NCBI GenBank assembly: GCA_037974965.1
Contig: JBBPFI010000015.1
Location: 593,001 to 657,000 of the forward strand
Direction: 5' to 3'
Source of the DNA: Dacryopinax spathularia
Lineage: Eukaryota > Basidiomycota > Dacrymycetes > Dacrymycetales > Dacrymycetaceae
Length of the DNA: 64,000 bases
Below are positions 45,521-55,781 of the stretch, one piece after another (position 1 is the first letter of the stretch; each line of letters starts with the position of its first letter). The translations under genes were made by a program, and so were the position numbers. The notes under the pieces were generated by a model that was not told where the DNA came from, made no database searches, and saw only the letters and a program-made list of their open reading frames with translations.

Positions 45521-46222
45521 CTACGATGACCGCTTCGTTGCTGCAGCCTTGTGCTGCTGCTTCACCTTCTCCTCCTCTGCCCGTCTCGCCGCCTTCTTCT
45601 CTCGTATTATCTTCCTCTTCGCGCCTAGACTGATCGCGTTCATCCTCGCCGGGTTGTCCCGGAGGTAGAACAGCCTGTTTCTCCTCTCTCTGCGCATCTC
45701 CTTCCCATCCGCCGACCGTTGCACTTTGATGTCCAGGATGTTGTCCGAGGCGACAAAATACCGCATCTCCACACCAGTCCGATGTACCACGTTCCGGAGC
45801 ACGAACGACGTCTCTGGCCCCTTGTGCCGGATCTCCATGAGGATGCCGGAGAAGTTGAACGGTGCGCGCTTCAGGGTGAGCTGGATAATGCTTCCCGGTC
45901 GTGCGCGGTTTGTCGAACCGTGGCCGAAAAGGTTCGCAAGGAGCTTGGATACTCGCTCATTCGGGAGCGTGGACTTGATATGATTCATCAGTCCCACACC
46001 GCGCTTCAGTTTATCGGTCACGGGTGCCTCGGGGACAGGGACGATTTGCGCATCGGGGTTGAAAGGGTAAGCAGCGCCGGCCGTTTCGAGCGTTCGTCTG
46101 GATGTCGAGGCTGTTGCAAATGGTGTTCGGCGCGGTAGCCGAGGTGCTACCGATCGTAATAAGGTTGCCTGTCGACTCCTGTTAGATCTATACACAAATG
46201 CTCTTGTTTATACACTTACCAT
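45521..46222 (-). CDS. Mitochondrial large-subunit ribosomal protein bL19m
   Basis: Component of the mitochondrial 54S subunit (yeast Img1 family). The first coding exon is only the ATG (46222-46220); a GTAAGT intron ends at 46169 and exon 2 (46168-45521) follows, giving 216 residues. The N-terminus (MATLLRSVAPRLPRRTPFAT) is basic, hydroxylated and free of acids, like a mitochondrial presequence. The L19 core is visible at RPGSIIQLTLKRAPFNFSGI and GPETSFVLRNVVHRTGVEMR, with a basic C-terminus (KRKIIREKKAARR). Without the intron, the exon would have only a GTG before a stop, which supports the tiny first exon. It is convergent with ERB1 and divergent from the pseudouridine synthase gene. Confidence 0.87.
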
Positions 46223-46412
46223 CGCGGACAACCTAACCTCGATGATGGTCGAGGAGGTCGAGGAGACGCAGCAGGTGAGAGCTCCCGGCGGGAACAAAAA
46301 TATAGGGATTACAGTAATTTCCTTTTTGGTCCGGCGCGACTCTCAGCTGTTAGCGACCGTCTTCAAGCACACAGGCCAACGCAGGCCACACGACGGTCTA
46401 CATACAGGCTGA

Positions 46413-47810
46413 ATGTCATGGACTTCTCGGCCCATCCAAGGCGGGCTTTATAGCTTTCTATCTCCTAATTGTCGACGACCGCCTGCCAGATACCGTTACA
46501 CTGCTGCAGCTCATACAGACCAGCGCGACCTGGATTATATCGACGTCCCATCGATACAGCAGCGCGTACAGATTCTATACCATGACCGCGACTTGATAGT
46601 TGTCAATAAACCTCCAGGCTTGGACTGCCAACCGACAAATAACGTTGCTTACGAGGTACAGCTGGTTTCTCAGCGCCCGCTTTATCGCAGGGCTAATGCT
46701 TTACAGGCCGGAACTATTAGCGAACTCCTCAAGCTGCTTAAACCCCACCTGGACCTCCCATGTGTTCCTCGCCCGTTACACAGGCTCGACAAACCCGTCA
46801 CCGGCGTCTTGATGATACCCGTGACCTTCCGCGCGGCTCAGCACTTTAGCGAAGTGATCCGAGAACGCCGCGTTACTAAAGAATACCTTGCTATCGTATC
46901 AGGCGATGTACGACAGCGGATGAGAGCAAAGGAGGGAACAATCGAGACATGGCTCAGGAAAAAGGGCAGGATGACGGAGGTGTGCGGGCCTCCCACCCAA
47001 GCTGCTCAACGGCATGGTACCCCTCCTCGGAGAAAGACCCGCGAGGTGATAGATAAAGGTCCAACCCTGTGCACGACGGATTGGGAGGTGCTGGATTATT
47101 CGGTGAGTGATTGTCCCATCCAATTTGTCTCTGAACTAAACTCGAGTGACAAACAGAGAAAGAGCAACCTCACCCTACTCTCTCTCCACCTCATGACGGG
47201 CTTCTACCATCAGTTGAGAGTTCAGTGCGCATCCGTCCTCGGAACTCCCATAGTGGGCGATACCAAATACGACCGGGAGCTGTACAATGCTCGTGGCCTC
47301 CTAATTCAAGCGGGCGACGCAAGTACAGAAAGATATTCATCAATATTGCTGCATTCCTCATATGTCACTGTCACTCTTCCGCGCTGGTCGAAGACTTTCA
47401 GAGACGAAGGGAAAGCCCAATCGAATGGGACAACACCCTCTGAGGAAACCGATGGCCAAGCTTCTTCCGCACAGGGAAATACGCTCAAGCGCCCGGAGAT
47501 ATTGCTGGCGATACGTGCACCGCCGCCACCGAACTTCATCAAGGCATGCCAAGATGCGGGCTTAAAGTTGGGCGAAAGGAAGTATGCGGGCATCTGGACG
47601 GATCGTCAAAGACCTCAAGTTGAACCGGAAGAGGAAAGGATGCGAGCATACAAGCAGCGCAGGACTGAAAGAAAGCCGCAACCGTCGCCCGTCGCTCGAC
47701 TGCTGCCGGACAAGGCTATCCTCCCATGGCCCGCTGCTGGTGTGGGGAAGCAGGCGATTAGCGCGGACACCATTACTCCGGACGAGTCCATTTCTATCCC
47801 TCTGGTTTGA
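46413..47810 (+). CDS. RluA-family RNA pseudouridine synthase
   Basis: Isomerises uridine to pseudouridine in RNA. ATG at 46413. The catalytic motif with its Asp is HRLDKPVTGV, preceded by QRVQILYHDRDLIVVNKPPG and followed by VIRERRVTKEYLAIVSG and HLMTGFYHQLRVQCASVLG, all RluA signatures. Two in-frame introns are likely: 46656-46706 (GTACAG...TTACAG) and 47103-47156 (GTGAGT...AACAG). Removing them gives 430 residues and a continuous family sequence (NNVAYE-AGTISELLKLL and VLDYS-RKSNLTLLSLHL). The N-terminus is basic and may target mitochondria, but this is weak. A 190-bp divergent spacer separates it from bL19m. The substrate RNA is not predictable from sequence. Confidence 0.88.
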   Translation: MSWTSRPIQGGLYSFLSPNCRRPPARYRYTAAAHTDQRDLDYIDVPSIQQRVQILYHDRDLIVVNKPPGLDCQPTNNVAYEVQLVSQRPLYRRANALQAGTISELLKLLKPHLDLPCVPRPLHRLDKPVTGVLMIPVTFRAAQHFSEVIRERRVTKEYLAIVSGDVRQRMRAKEGTIETWLRKKGRMTEVCGPPTQAAQRHGTPPRRKTREVIDKGPTLCTTDWEVLDYSVSDCPIQFVSELNSSDKQRKSNLTLLSLHLMTGFYHQLRVQCASVLGTPIVGDTKYDRELYNARGLLIQAGDASTERYSSILLHSSYVTVTLPRWSKTFRDEGKAQSNGTTPSEETDGQASSAQGNTLKRPEILLAIRAPPPPNFIKACQDAGLKLGERKYAGIWTDRQRPQVEPEEERMRAYKQRRTERKPQPSPVARLLPDKAILPWPAAGVGKQAISADTITPDESISIPLV

Positions 47811-48590
47811 TCGCTCCCGAAGGTCGACCTACTCCTTTCGCTCTACGCTAATCAGAATGGCCGTCGTCAATGCCGCGACGTTCCACCAGATGCTTGGGAT
47901 CTCTGTTCGGCTCCAGCGAGCGCTTTCTGTGGCATACCCATTCATACTATACCCGCAATGCAGGAAGTGATGGACACTGCTTCTCCCTCTGACCGCTCAA
48001 ACGACCATATTCGTTGCCCCATCCACGCACGGTGTGTACCTCGGTGGTTGCCGCCCTGCCAAGACTGGCTGTACTACTTATGTTCTTGCCGGACCAAAAC
48101 GGCGGTACATGGCCTCCTTTCAGGGCAGGCAGCCTGGGATACTGCTACGGCCGCATCCGCTCGCTAAACGTTAGGCGCCTGTCGTCTTGATCACGTGATG
48201 ACACGGGACGGGAAGAACCACGGAAGCCGTCGCTGCTGTTCCTATGCTTTCGAGGATTGAGCATAGCTCGTCACCGTGTTCATTTTGCGACTCTGGCGCT
48301 TAGCGACCTTCAGCGATTCAATGGGCCGTTGCCAAGAGATTTGGCATCCATATTGACGCTGTCGCGGCCGCCGTCCGCAACATATCCGCTTACTTTTGTT
48401 TAACGACATTCGGGAGTCCGTTAGTCTTTCAGCTCCCCGGCGAACTCCAACAGGGCCTGCCCCATCAACGAGACTCAGGCGCAAGGCCTCGATTGTGTAT
48501 AAATACAGCCCAACTTGTATGCCTACTCGACAGCACCGGTTCCAGAACTCACCAGTCGAGCCTCCTCCGTACTCTCTCTACTACTCAAAG
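47811..48590. other. Spacer upstream of the small secreted protein gene
   Basis: About 0.78 kb without a convincing gene. Its 3' part is the promoter of the secreted protein gene, including a TATA box (listed separately). Confidence 0.45.
48498..48505 (+). promoter_or_regulatory. TATA box of the secreted protein gene
   Basis: TATAAATA lies 86 bp upstream of the ATG at 48591 and is followed by a C/T-rich stretch. Placement and quality fit a strongly expressed fungal secretome gene. Confidence 0.6.
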
Positions 48591-49334
48591 ATGCACGCTT
48601 CGCTCTTCCTCATCGCTGCCGCTACCTTCTTCTCCGGCCTTGTTTCTGCGGCTCCCACGGCCAGGCAGGAATCTCCTCTCCGCTACGGGTACATCGCCAA
48701 CGATTACCTCGGGACGGTGTGGACCAAGCAGAGCCCCGGCGACGCCTCGTCGGGTATCCCGATTGGAGTGTCTCCGCTCGCTTCCGGAGGGCCTACCTCC
48801 AACCAGCTCGTGAGTTGATGCTTTATCCCTCTTCTTTCCATCAGGAGGTACTGATGCTGGCAACAGTTTGCGATGTACTCGAATGTGGACAGCTACGGCG
48901 ATACGACCTTTCTCTTCTCTGCTCTCGATGCCGGCACCTTCGTTTCGACTCAGCAGACGACCAGCTCGGACAACTACTCTCCGGGATTCTGGATGCTCCA
49001 GACGGCAGCTACTCAGGCTGGTGCGGCATACTTCACCATTCTGCCCGGGAACGAAGACGGGTCATGGTAGTGCGTATTGTGTCCCTTAGCCTCGGAATCG
49101 CTACTGACTGTCGGGGCCCGGGATAGTCTGCAGCCCAACTCGCCCTCCGGCTCCAACCTCGACTGGTACCACTACGACGATCCCACGGCTTCCTGGATCC
49201 CTGTAAGCTACTGTTTCTGCCTTTCGGTGAGACTGCGCGGTCTGATACATGCCTTGAAGGTCATCATGAGCGACCAATCTGGTGGTGCCTCCCAGTCCTG
49301 GACCTGGCATTCGGTCACCCTTAACCTTGAGTGA
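48591..49334 (+). CDS. Small secreted protein of unknown function
   Basis: Starts at ATG 48591 with a clear signal peptide (MHASLFLIAAATFFSGLVSA, cleavage likely after SAA or SAAP). Four exons are likely: the first ends at SNQL (GTGAGT donor), the second (FAMYSNVDSYGDTTFLFSAL ...) ends at DGSWY with donor GTGCGT about 49070, the third is LQPNSPSGSNLDWYHYDDPT to SWIP (GTAAGC), and the last VIMSDQSGGASQSWTWHSVT to the stop. It is about 180 residues. The mature protein is rich in Ser, Thr, Gly, Tyr and Trp and poor in cysteine, suggesting a beta-rich extracellular protein. No family was recognised. A phytase-like secreted enzyme gene follows 1 kb downstream. Confidence 0.75.
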
Positions 49335-50366
49335 TCCAGTGGCGTGTAGAACTGCCCAGGATGAAGGGCAGCTCGTAGCCTCCATCCCATTCTTTGATTT
49401 TTCGCCACCACCCTTTTGCTATCGCTTCATCGCTGTTGTATTTTCGGTAACTTACTGTGGTACTTTAAGAATGCACAGCCCTTTTCCCTCCAAGCCGTTG
49501 CAAGCTTCTTGTGCCTTGCGGACGGCGGCACGATACCGAGTCATAGCAAGCTGCCCAAACTCGCCATAAGCAGAATGGGTAACAACAGCGAGGGAACTGC
49601 AGGAGAAAGTGAGTCGCGGCTGACAGTCCGTTCAGTGACTCGACGATTGCGAGCCCTATCCTCCCCGCACCGTGAATCATTCTGCTGTAGGAGTTTTCAT
49701 GGCTGCTCGCTCTCCACATGCCCTCCACTGTTCCTGCCATGGGTAACGGTAGCGCCTGTACTGTCGGGGTTTTGTTCTGTTCTCTTCCCTCTCTTGAAAC
49801 GGGTTCCCAAGCTGCAGTTGCACAGGGACTCGGCATGATGGCGGCTGAACAATGGGAGGAACCGGCTCAGCAGGGGGCGCCAGCCGCCCTCAATCCTGTA
49901 AGACAGTCCCTCTTGTACGCCTGGAAAGGAGCCTGCTAGGGACGAGTGCGGCGCTGAAGATCAACAACGTGCACTTTGTGTTGGATAGTGGCTTCTATCT
50001 TTAGCACTCCCGGGAGCAATCAGATCAAACCACACGTGCACGTTATCTGATTACTTTCAATTTGGCTCGTCCACCGCCCTTGATCTTTCTCAGGAACCTA
50101 CGTGCCGTCATCTCGCCGGACATGGCCGAAGAAACCGCTCAGGCTGTATATGCAACAAAGAACGATCGGGTCGGTCTATTCGGTTTCTATTCGGTGTTAT
50201 TGCCCCGGGACGGCCCCTTCGATATGCTGGCACGTTTGTCGTTCGACCTGCGTCATCTCCTCTCGTGTTTTACCATAAAAGGACGTACTTTGTCGTCACC
50301 CCCTGGCAGGGATTCAGGCTCCTCACTCCTTGATTGTCAAACTATATCAAGCATATCATTACAATC
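49335..50366. other. Spacer between two secreted-protein genes
   Basis: About 1.03 kb. The open frames are short and overlap on both strands, and none resembles a known protein. The end nearest 50366 serves as the phosphatase promoter, with an A-rich TATA-like CATAAAAG at about 50274. Confidence 0.45.
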
Positions 50367-52525
50367 ATGAAGCTCTTGACGGCTGCTATCGCGACAAGCG
50401 GGCTCATTGTCTCGACTCTCGCGGCTGAGCTGGTCTCTGACATCAACGTCATCTCCGAGTACTGGGGCCGTACGTTCCTCATCATGCCGTCGACCTGCCT
50501 CCACTGATCATCTCCGAATATTCCAGAGATCAGGCCTTATGCCGACAACGCGCCTGGTTACTTCGGTGTCGAGTACACGGGTTTGCCCAACGGCTGCGGT
50601 GTCGAGCAGGTACATCAGCTCCAGAGGCATGGAGCGCGCTACCCCACCAGTGCAACCGAAGACGGTGCGGACGACCAGGCTCTCGCTGCCAAGGTGTGTC
50701 CATACCTGTGCATTCAATCGAAAATTTGTTCACCCTTCGGAATAGGTTTCCGCTTTCCTTGCGAGCGGCGGCAAGTTCACCGGCCCGCTGAGCTTCCTGT
50801 CCGGTTACCAGCAGGATATCGACTCTTCTGGTCTGCTAGTCGAGACTGGTGCCGCCCAGCTCTTCACTTCGTGAGTCGTTTGCCCAAGGGTGTTGTATAT
50901 GCGCATTGACGAAAAACAGGGGAACGCAGTTCTGGAAGTAAGCCCTCTCACATACACGAGCTAAACGCCCGATCTGATCAGGAACGTATAGCCTATATGG
51001 CCGGCTTCTGTACGGCGCGCAGCCCGGCCAGCCGTACTACAACGCCTCCAATTCGGACGGATCGGCACGCAAGAAACCCGTTATCCGAACTACGTCACAG
51101 CCTCGTATCCTCCAGTCTGCGGTGTTCTGGGCGCAGGGCTTCTTCGGCTACCAGCAGAACACATCTGACTTGTATGACCTTGTTGTCATTCCTGAGGGCG
51201 GTACGGAGAACAACACCTTGGCGTCCTACGATTCATGCTTCAATGATGATGTTATTCGTAAGCGCGTTGTGGCATCATCCCTATCTCATCGTACTCACGC
51301 ATATACTTAGCTCTCGGAGTGCTTGTGCGTAGTCAAGATGAGAATCATGAAGTCTTGCTGATCTGTGAGAAAGGGCGATATCGATGTCTTCTCCTACATC
51401 CCTCTGTATCTGCAGGACGCGACGGCCCGCCTGCAACAATACGTGGAAGGCGACAACTTCACGCTGACTGTGAACGACACGTACGCGATGCAGTCGATCT
51501 GCGCTTACGAGTACGCTACTCTCGGCTCGTCCGACTTCTGCGGGCTTTTCACCCTCGACGAATGGAAGGGCTTCGAGTATACGCTCGACATCGAGTATTA
51601 CTGTATGTGTTCAATAACAGTCCGAGTATGCATATACTGACCACATCCCGGTGTAGATGACTACTCTTGTACGCGCATATACAATCTGATGCTGAGATGG
51701 TACTGACAAGGTTTACTTCCCAGATGGGAACCCCACCGGTCGTGCTCAAGGTGTCGGTTACACCCAGGAACTTCTCGCTCGCCTGCAGAACCAGTACATA
51801 ACCTCGTCCGACTCCAGCGTGAACTCGACGCTGGACAACAACAACGTAACTTTCCCGCTCGGCCAACCGTTCTACCTGGATGCGTCTCACGATGACATTA
51901 TCGTCAGTTCCAGCCCCCTACTCGTAGATCCCGTTGAGGGTGCTGATTATACTGTAGATTTCGGTTCTCACGGCGATGAGCCTGGACTATCTTAAGCCGT
52001 CCCTCCCGCTTGATGTTTTCCCTCCTCCAGAGGACCGTACTTTTGTGCTGTCCCATCTTACCCCGTTCGCGGGTCGCCTCACAACGGAGGTCATTGGCTG
52101 CGCTTCGGCCGACCCAACTCCCAAGCAGTACCCGGAGACGACGTACAAGATCTACACAAACGGTTACGACCCGAACAACGCGCCGCACAAGTTCATTCGG
52201 TGAGCCATCTTCCGTGCCCATTAGAACCATATGGCAAGGCTGAGTGTGTGATACGACAGTATGCGCCTGAACCAGGGCGTTTTGCCCTTGTCAACCATCC
52301 GCGGCGGCTTCTGCCCTCGTAAGGATGGTTTGTGTGCGCTGAGCGACTTTATCGCCAGCCAAGCCAACCTCACTGCCCTTGCTAACTGTGCGTCTGATCC
52401 AATCTATTTCCCAGGAAGAGACTCGCTGATGACGTTATGCAGACCAGTACACCTGCTTCGCCAACCAGACCGAGGTGATTGCCAATTTCAATGGGGACGG
52501 CGCTGCTTTCTCCGCTTCTTCTTAG
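50367..52525 (+). CDS. Secreted histidine acid phosphatase, phytase-like
   Basis: Extracellular branch-2 histidine phosphatase that releases phosphate from phytate or other esters. ATG 50367 opens a signal peptide (MKLLTAAIATSGLIVSTLAA). Many small exons, about ten, were followed through to the stop at 52525. Diagnostic motifs are the phosphohistidine loop VHQLQRHGARYPT and the proton-donor HD in YLDASHDDI. Between them are SGYQQDIDSSGLLVETGAAQ, VFWAQGFFGYQQNTSDLYDL and AMQSICAYEYATLGSSDFCG (the enzyme's cysteine-containing core). The C-terminal part is MRLNQGVLPLSTIRGGFCPR followed by YTCFANQTEVIANFNGDG. N-glycosylation sites (NNT, NST, NLT) fit secretion. Individual microexons near 50.93 and 51.65 kb were not fixed precisely. 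Confidence 0.85.
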
Positions 52526-53649
52526 TGACATCCCTCCATATGCGCCTGTAAAGCTCTCAAGCGACACACTGGGAGGTTTTCATAATGGCCTATAACTTTG
52601 GTTCAAGAAGACAACTGCTGAACTTGCACCCAGACTGTTAAGCGCCGGCCAGTGCGCCGGATTTAGCCGTCCCTGCCTCTGTTGCGGATTCCGTGCCTCA
52701 CAGTACTGTGCCGCGTCTCTCGGTCACACGATGGCGGAGTAGCAAGATGCGATTCTGGGAGATTCAGGCAGAGCGCCTACCATGGCCCGCATAAGGTGGC
52801 GCACATAGTGCACTGCAGCATCTATGCTTGGCTGGATCATAGACGGCGTGTGCACGGGACTGCCTTGTGGTCTATTGGACCGAGCGAGGAGCGGAGCGGT
52901 GACGGTCACGATAAACTACACCGGATGGGCGATGATGCTCGGTCTCCGTCGATCAAGCTCGGCTTTGCTAACTGGCGCACCTGCCCAGCCGCCTCTGCTA
53001 TCTGCTTTTCTGGGATAAATTATCGATAGATCGGTTCCCATACTGTGGTCCTTGGGTCGGAGGCGTCGCAAGAACTTGTATCTGGGGTTTCCTGTGAATT
53101 TTTGCAGGTCGTGCCGTCCATACTGTAGCACACAGCGCAATCATCCTCAACGCACCGACGGTCGGCTCGGCCCAGTCCTGGATATGGGTTGCCGCTGCAG
53201 CTTTGGCAGTAAGGCCAGACGCACGGCGGTGTATTTGTGTTTGGCCGTCGAACCAGCCAGTGCAACGGAGTAGTCCAATGCAGCTGTACTCATCTTCGTG
53301 TTTCTGTTGTTTTCCTCTTTCTGCGTGATCCTATCTACCCGTAGTTCGAGTGCTGCTCTCTTCCTCCGAGGAACATGGGAGGAATTATGCATCACTTTTA
53401 TCTCTCCCTCGTTTGCCAGCCCACAGAGTCATGTGACCCCGGGCCAACACCTTTCGCTCAACGGCATAAGTTAATCCAGCACAACCATACTGCACCGAAC
53501 AAAACAATTCATTTCCAGCTCGTTCATTCCCGAGCCATTTCGTTCAACTACCATTCACACTTGGGACACTTCGCACACTTCCAGCATTTCGCGTGAGAGA
53601 GACAGAAAAGAAGAGGAACTTTCAGGGGTGAGAAGGCAGGAAGAGGAGT
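52526..53649. other. Convergent spacer
   Basis: About 1.1 kb between the phosphatase and ALAS 3' ends. No convincing gene was found; the frames present are short and overlapping. Confidence 0.45.
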
Positions 53650-55781
53650 TTAAGCAGTAACGGCATTAACGCCCCTCTTGTTCCTCTCCGCCTCCCCCAG
53701 CACCTGAACAGGCACCTCCATCTCCTCCACCTTCCTAATCTCCTCGTCAGCGGGCGCAAGAGCCGCGTACCGGAGCGCACGAGTGCTCGGGCCCAGGAGA
53801 TGCTCAAGCCTCTTCTCTGCTACTTCTGCAGCCCGCTCGTCCACCGCTGGCCTTCCGACGGGGAGACGTTCAAGCATGCGAGGGGCGGTGCCGTCCATCA
53901 GACCCAACTGCTCGTCAGTCCAGATCTGCTCCACTTTCTTGCTCTTCCCTTGTGCGAGGCCGACGCCAGCCCGACCGCCTCGGGCGGCCCATTCGCTCTC
54001 GCGAGGGATGGAGAGGTCTGTGAATACCGATTCGAGTGATTGCACGAGGCGGTCCATCTGAGCGCGGGAGTGGCCGGGCGTGGGGGTGATACGGAGTCGT
54101 TCTTCGCCGACGGGGACGGTAGGGTAGTTGATCGATTGGACGTAGATGTTGTGTTCCCTCAGGAGCTTGTCCGAGGCTGCCTTGGCGAGTGCGGCATCGC
54201 CGACAAGGACGGGTACGATATGCGATGGACCAGGGACGACGGGGATGTCGCGCTCTGCGAGCTGGGCCTTGAGAGCGCGGGTGTTAAGTTGCTGCAGACG
54301 CCGGTCGGAGAGAGCCTCGCGTTGGTAGGCGATGCTTGCCTGAGCACCGGCGACTGTTGCGGGCGGAAGGGAGGTCGTGAAGATGAACCCAGGGGCGTAA
54401 GAGCGAACGGTATCGACGAAGTCCAAAGAGCCGGCAATGTAGCCACCTACGGTGCCCCATGCCTTGCCGAGGGTACCGGTGATGATATCAATCCTGTCCA
54501 TCACACTGCCTGGGACGCGCTCGCCAGGCGGAGCAGAAGCGTTGGCCTCGTAGTCCAGATGTTCTGCCACGCCAGCGCCGGAAGGCCCGTACATCCCCAC
54601 AGCGTGTACTTCGTCCAAGAACGTCAAAGCGCCATACTTCTCCGCCAAGTCGCAGATCTCTCTGATAGGACCGACGGAGCCGCACATGCTATAAACAGAC
54701 TCGAAAGCGATGATCTTGGGCGTTTCCTTAGGGAACGAGGCGAGTTTCTGTTCGAGATCGGCAAGGTCGTTGTGTTTCCAGATCACTTTTTTCGCGCCGG
54801 AGTGCTTGATGCCGAGGATCATGGAGGCGTGGTTGGAGGCGTCGGAGAAGATTACGCAGCCGGGGAGCTTGGAGCCGAGGGTCGAGAGGGTCGCGTCGTT
54901 CGCTACGAAACAGGAGGAGAAGACGAGCGCGGCGGGCTTGCGGTGCAAGCTCGCGAGCTCGGCTTCGAGCGAGAGGTGCAGAGCGCCATTACCGGCGATG
55001 TTGCGTGTCCCTCCAGCGCCAGAACCGTACTTATCAAGAGTCCGGCTGCAGAATCGTCAGTATGCTGACAATAGCATATATGCGGGGAAAAATGTACGTA
55101 CTGCATCGTATCCAAAACAACCTCGTTCCTGCTCATCCCGAGATAATCGTTGCTGCACCAAACATCCACCTTCTCCTGCGTGTTCCCCGTGTGCGCAACA
55201 GGGAACTGCTTCGCCAAGCGGTTGATGTTGTTGAAATACCTGTAGCTGGCATCCTGGTGCTTCAGCGCGAGCTGAGCGCGGTAGAACGCTTCGTAGTCGT
55301 ATTTCTCGCCTTTGTGAGCTGCGGCTTTCTGCTCCGTAGCAGCCGTGGTGGGCTTGGTCTGAGCCTGGGTGGGCACGGGCTTGCCGTGGGAGAGTGCGTC
55401 GGCCGCTGCGGCCGCGCGGGCTCCGGCAGCCGCGTGAGGGCAGATGCCTTGCGCAGGGGTGGGCGCAACGCCGGCCTTCTTGTGGATCTCGTCGACCTCG
55501 GCACGGCCAGCAACAGAGGCATAGCCGCGCTTGTGAGCGTGCATGGGGCAACCCTTAGCAGCAGCGACCTTGGCAGCAGCGGGGTGGTGCATCTCCTTCG
55601 CCCGGACGGCGAGCGCAGGGCCCATAACGGGGCATTTCTGTGCGGTAACGGCCAGACGAGTGAGGCCGGGCTGGGCACTTGCAGTCGTGCTCAGGTTGCG
55701 CAGGGTGCTGGTGGGCGTGCGGAGGAGGTAAGGGCACGACGAACGCAGTTTGGAGAGACTGCGGGTGGTGAGGCGGTCCAT
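53650..55781 (-). CDS. HEM1: 5-aminolevulinate synthase, mitochondrial
   Basis: First enzyme of haem synthesis: condenses glycine and succinyl-CoA with PLP in the mitochondrial matrix. Two exons (55781-55102, 55045-53650) join in frame to 691 residues. The N-terminus is a basic presequence carrying three Cys-Pro haem-regulatory motifs (KCPVMG, GCPMHA, ICPHAA), which suggests haem feedback. The catalytic core has [54 protein letters not shown] and the PLP-lysine motif [20 protein letters not shown]. The long Ala-rich linker between presequence and core makes it somewhat longer than yeast Hem1. A TATA-like element reads on the minus strand at about 55912-55919. Confidence 0.95.
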
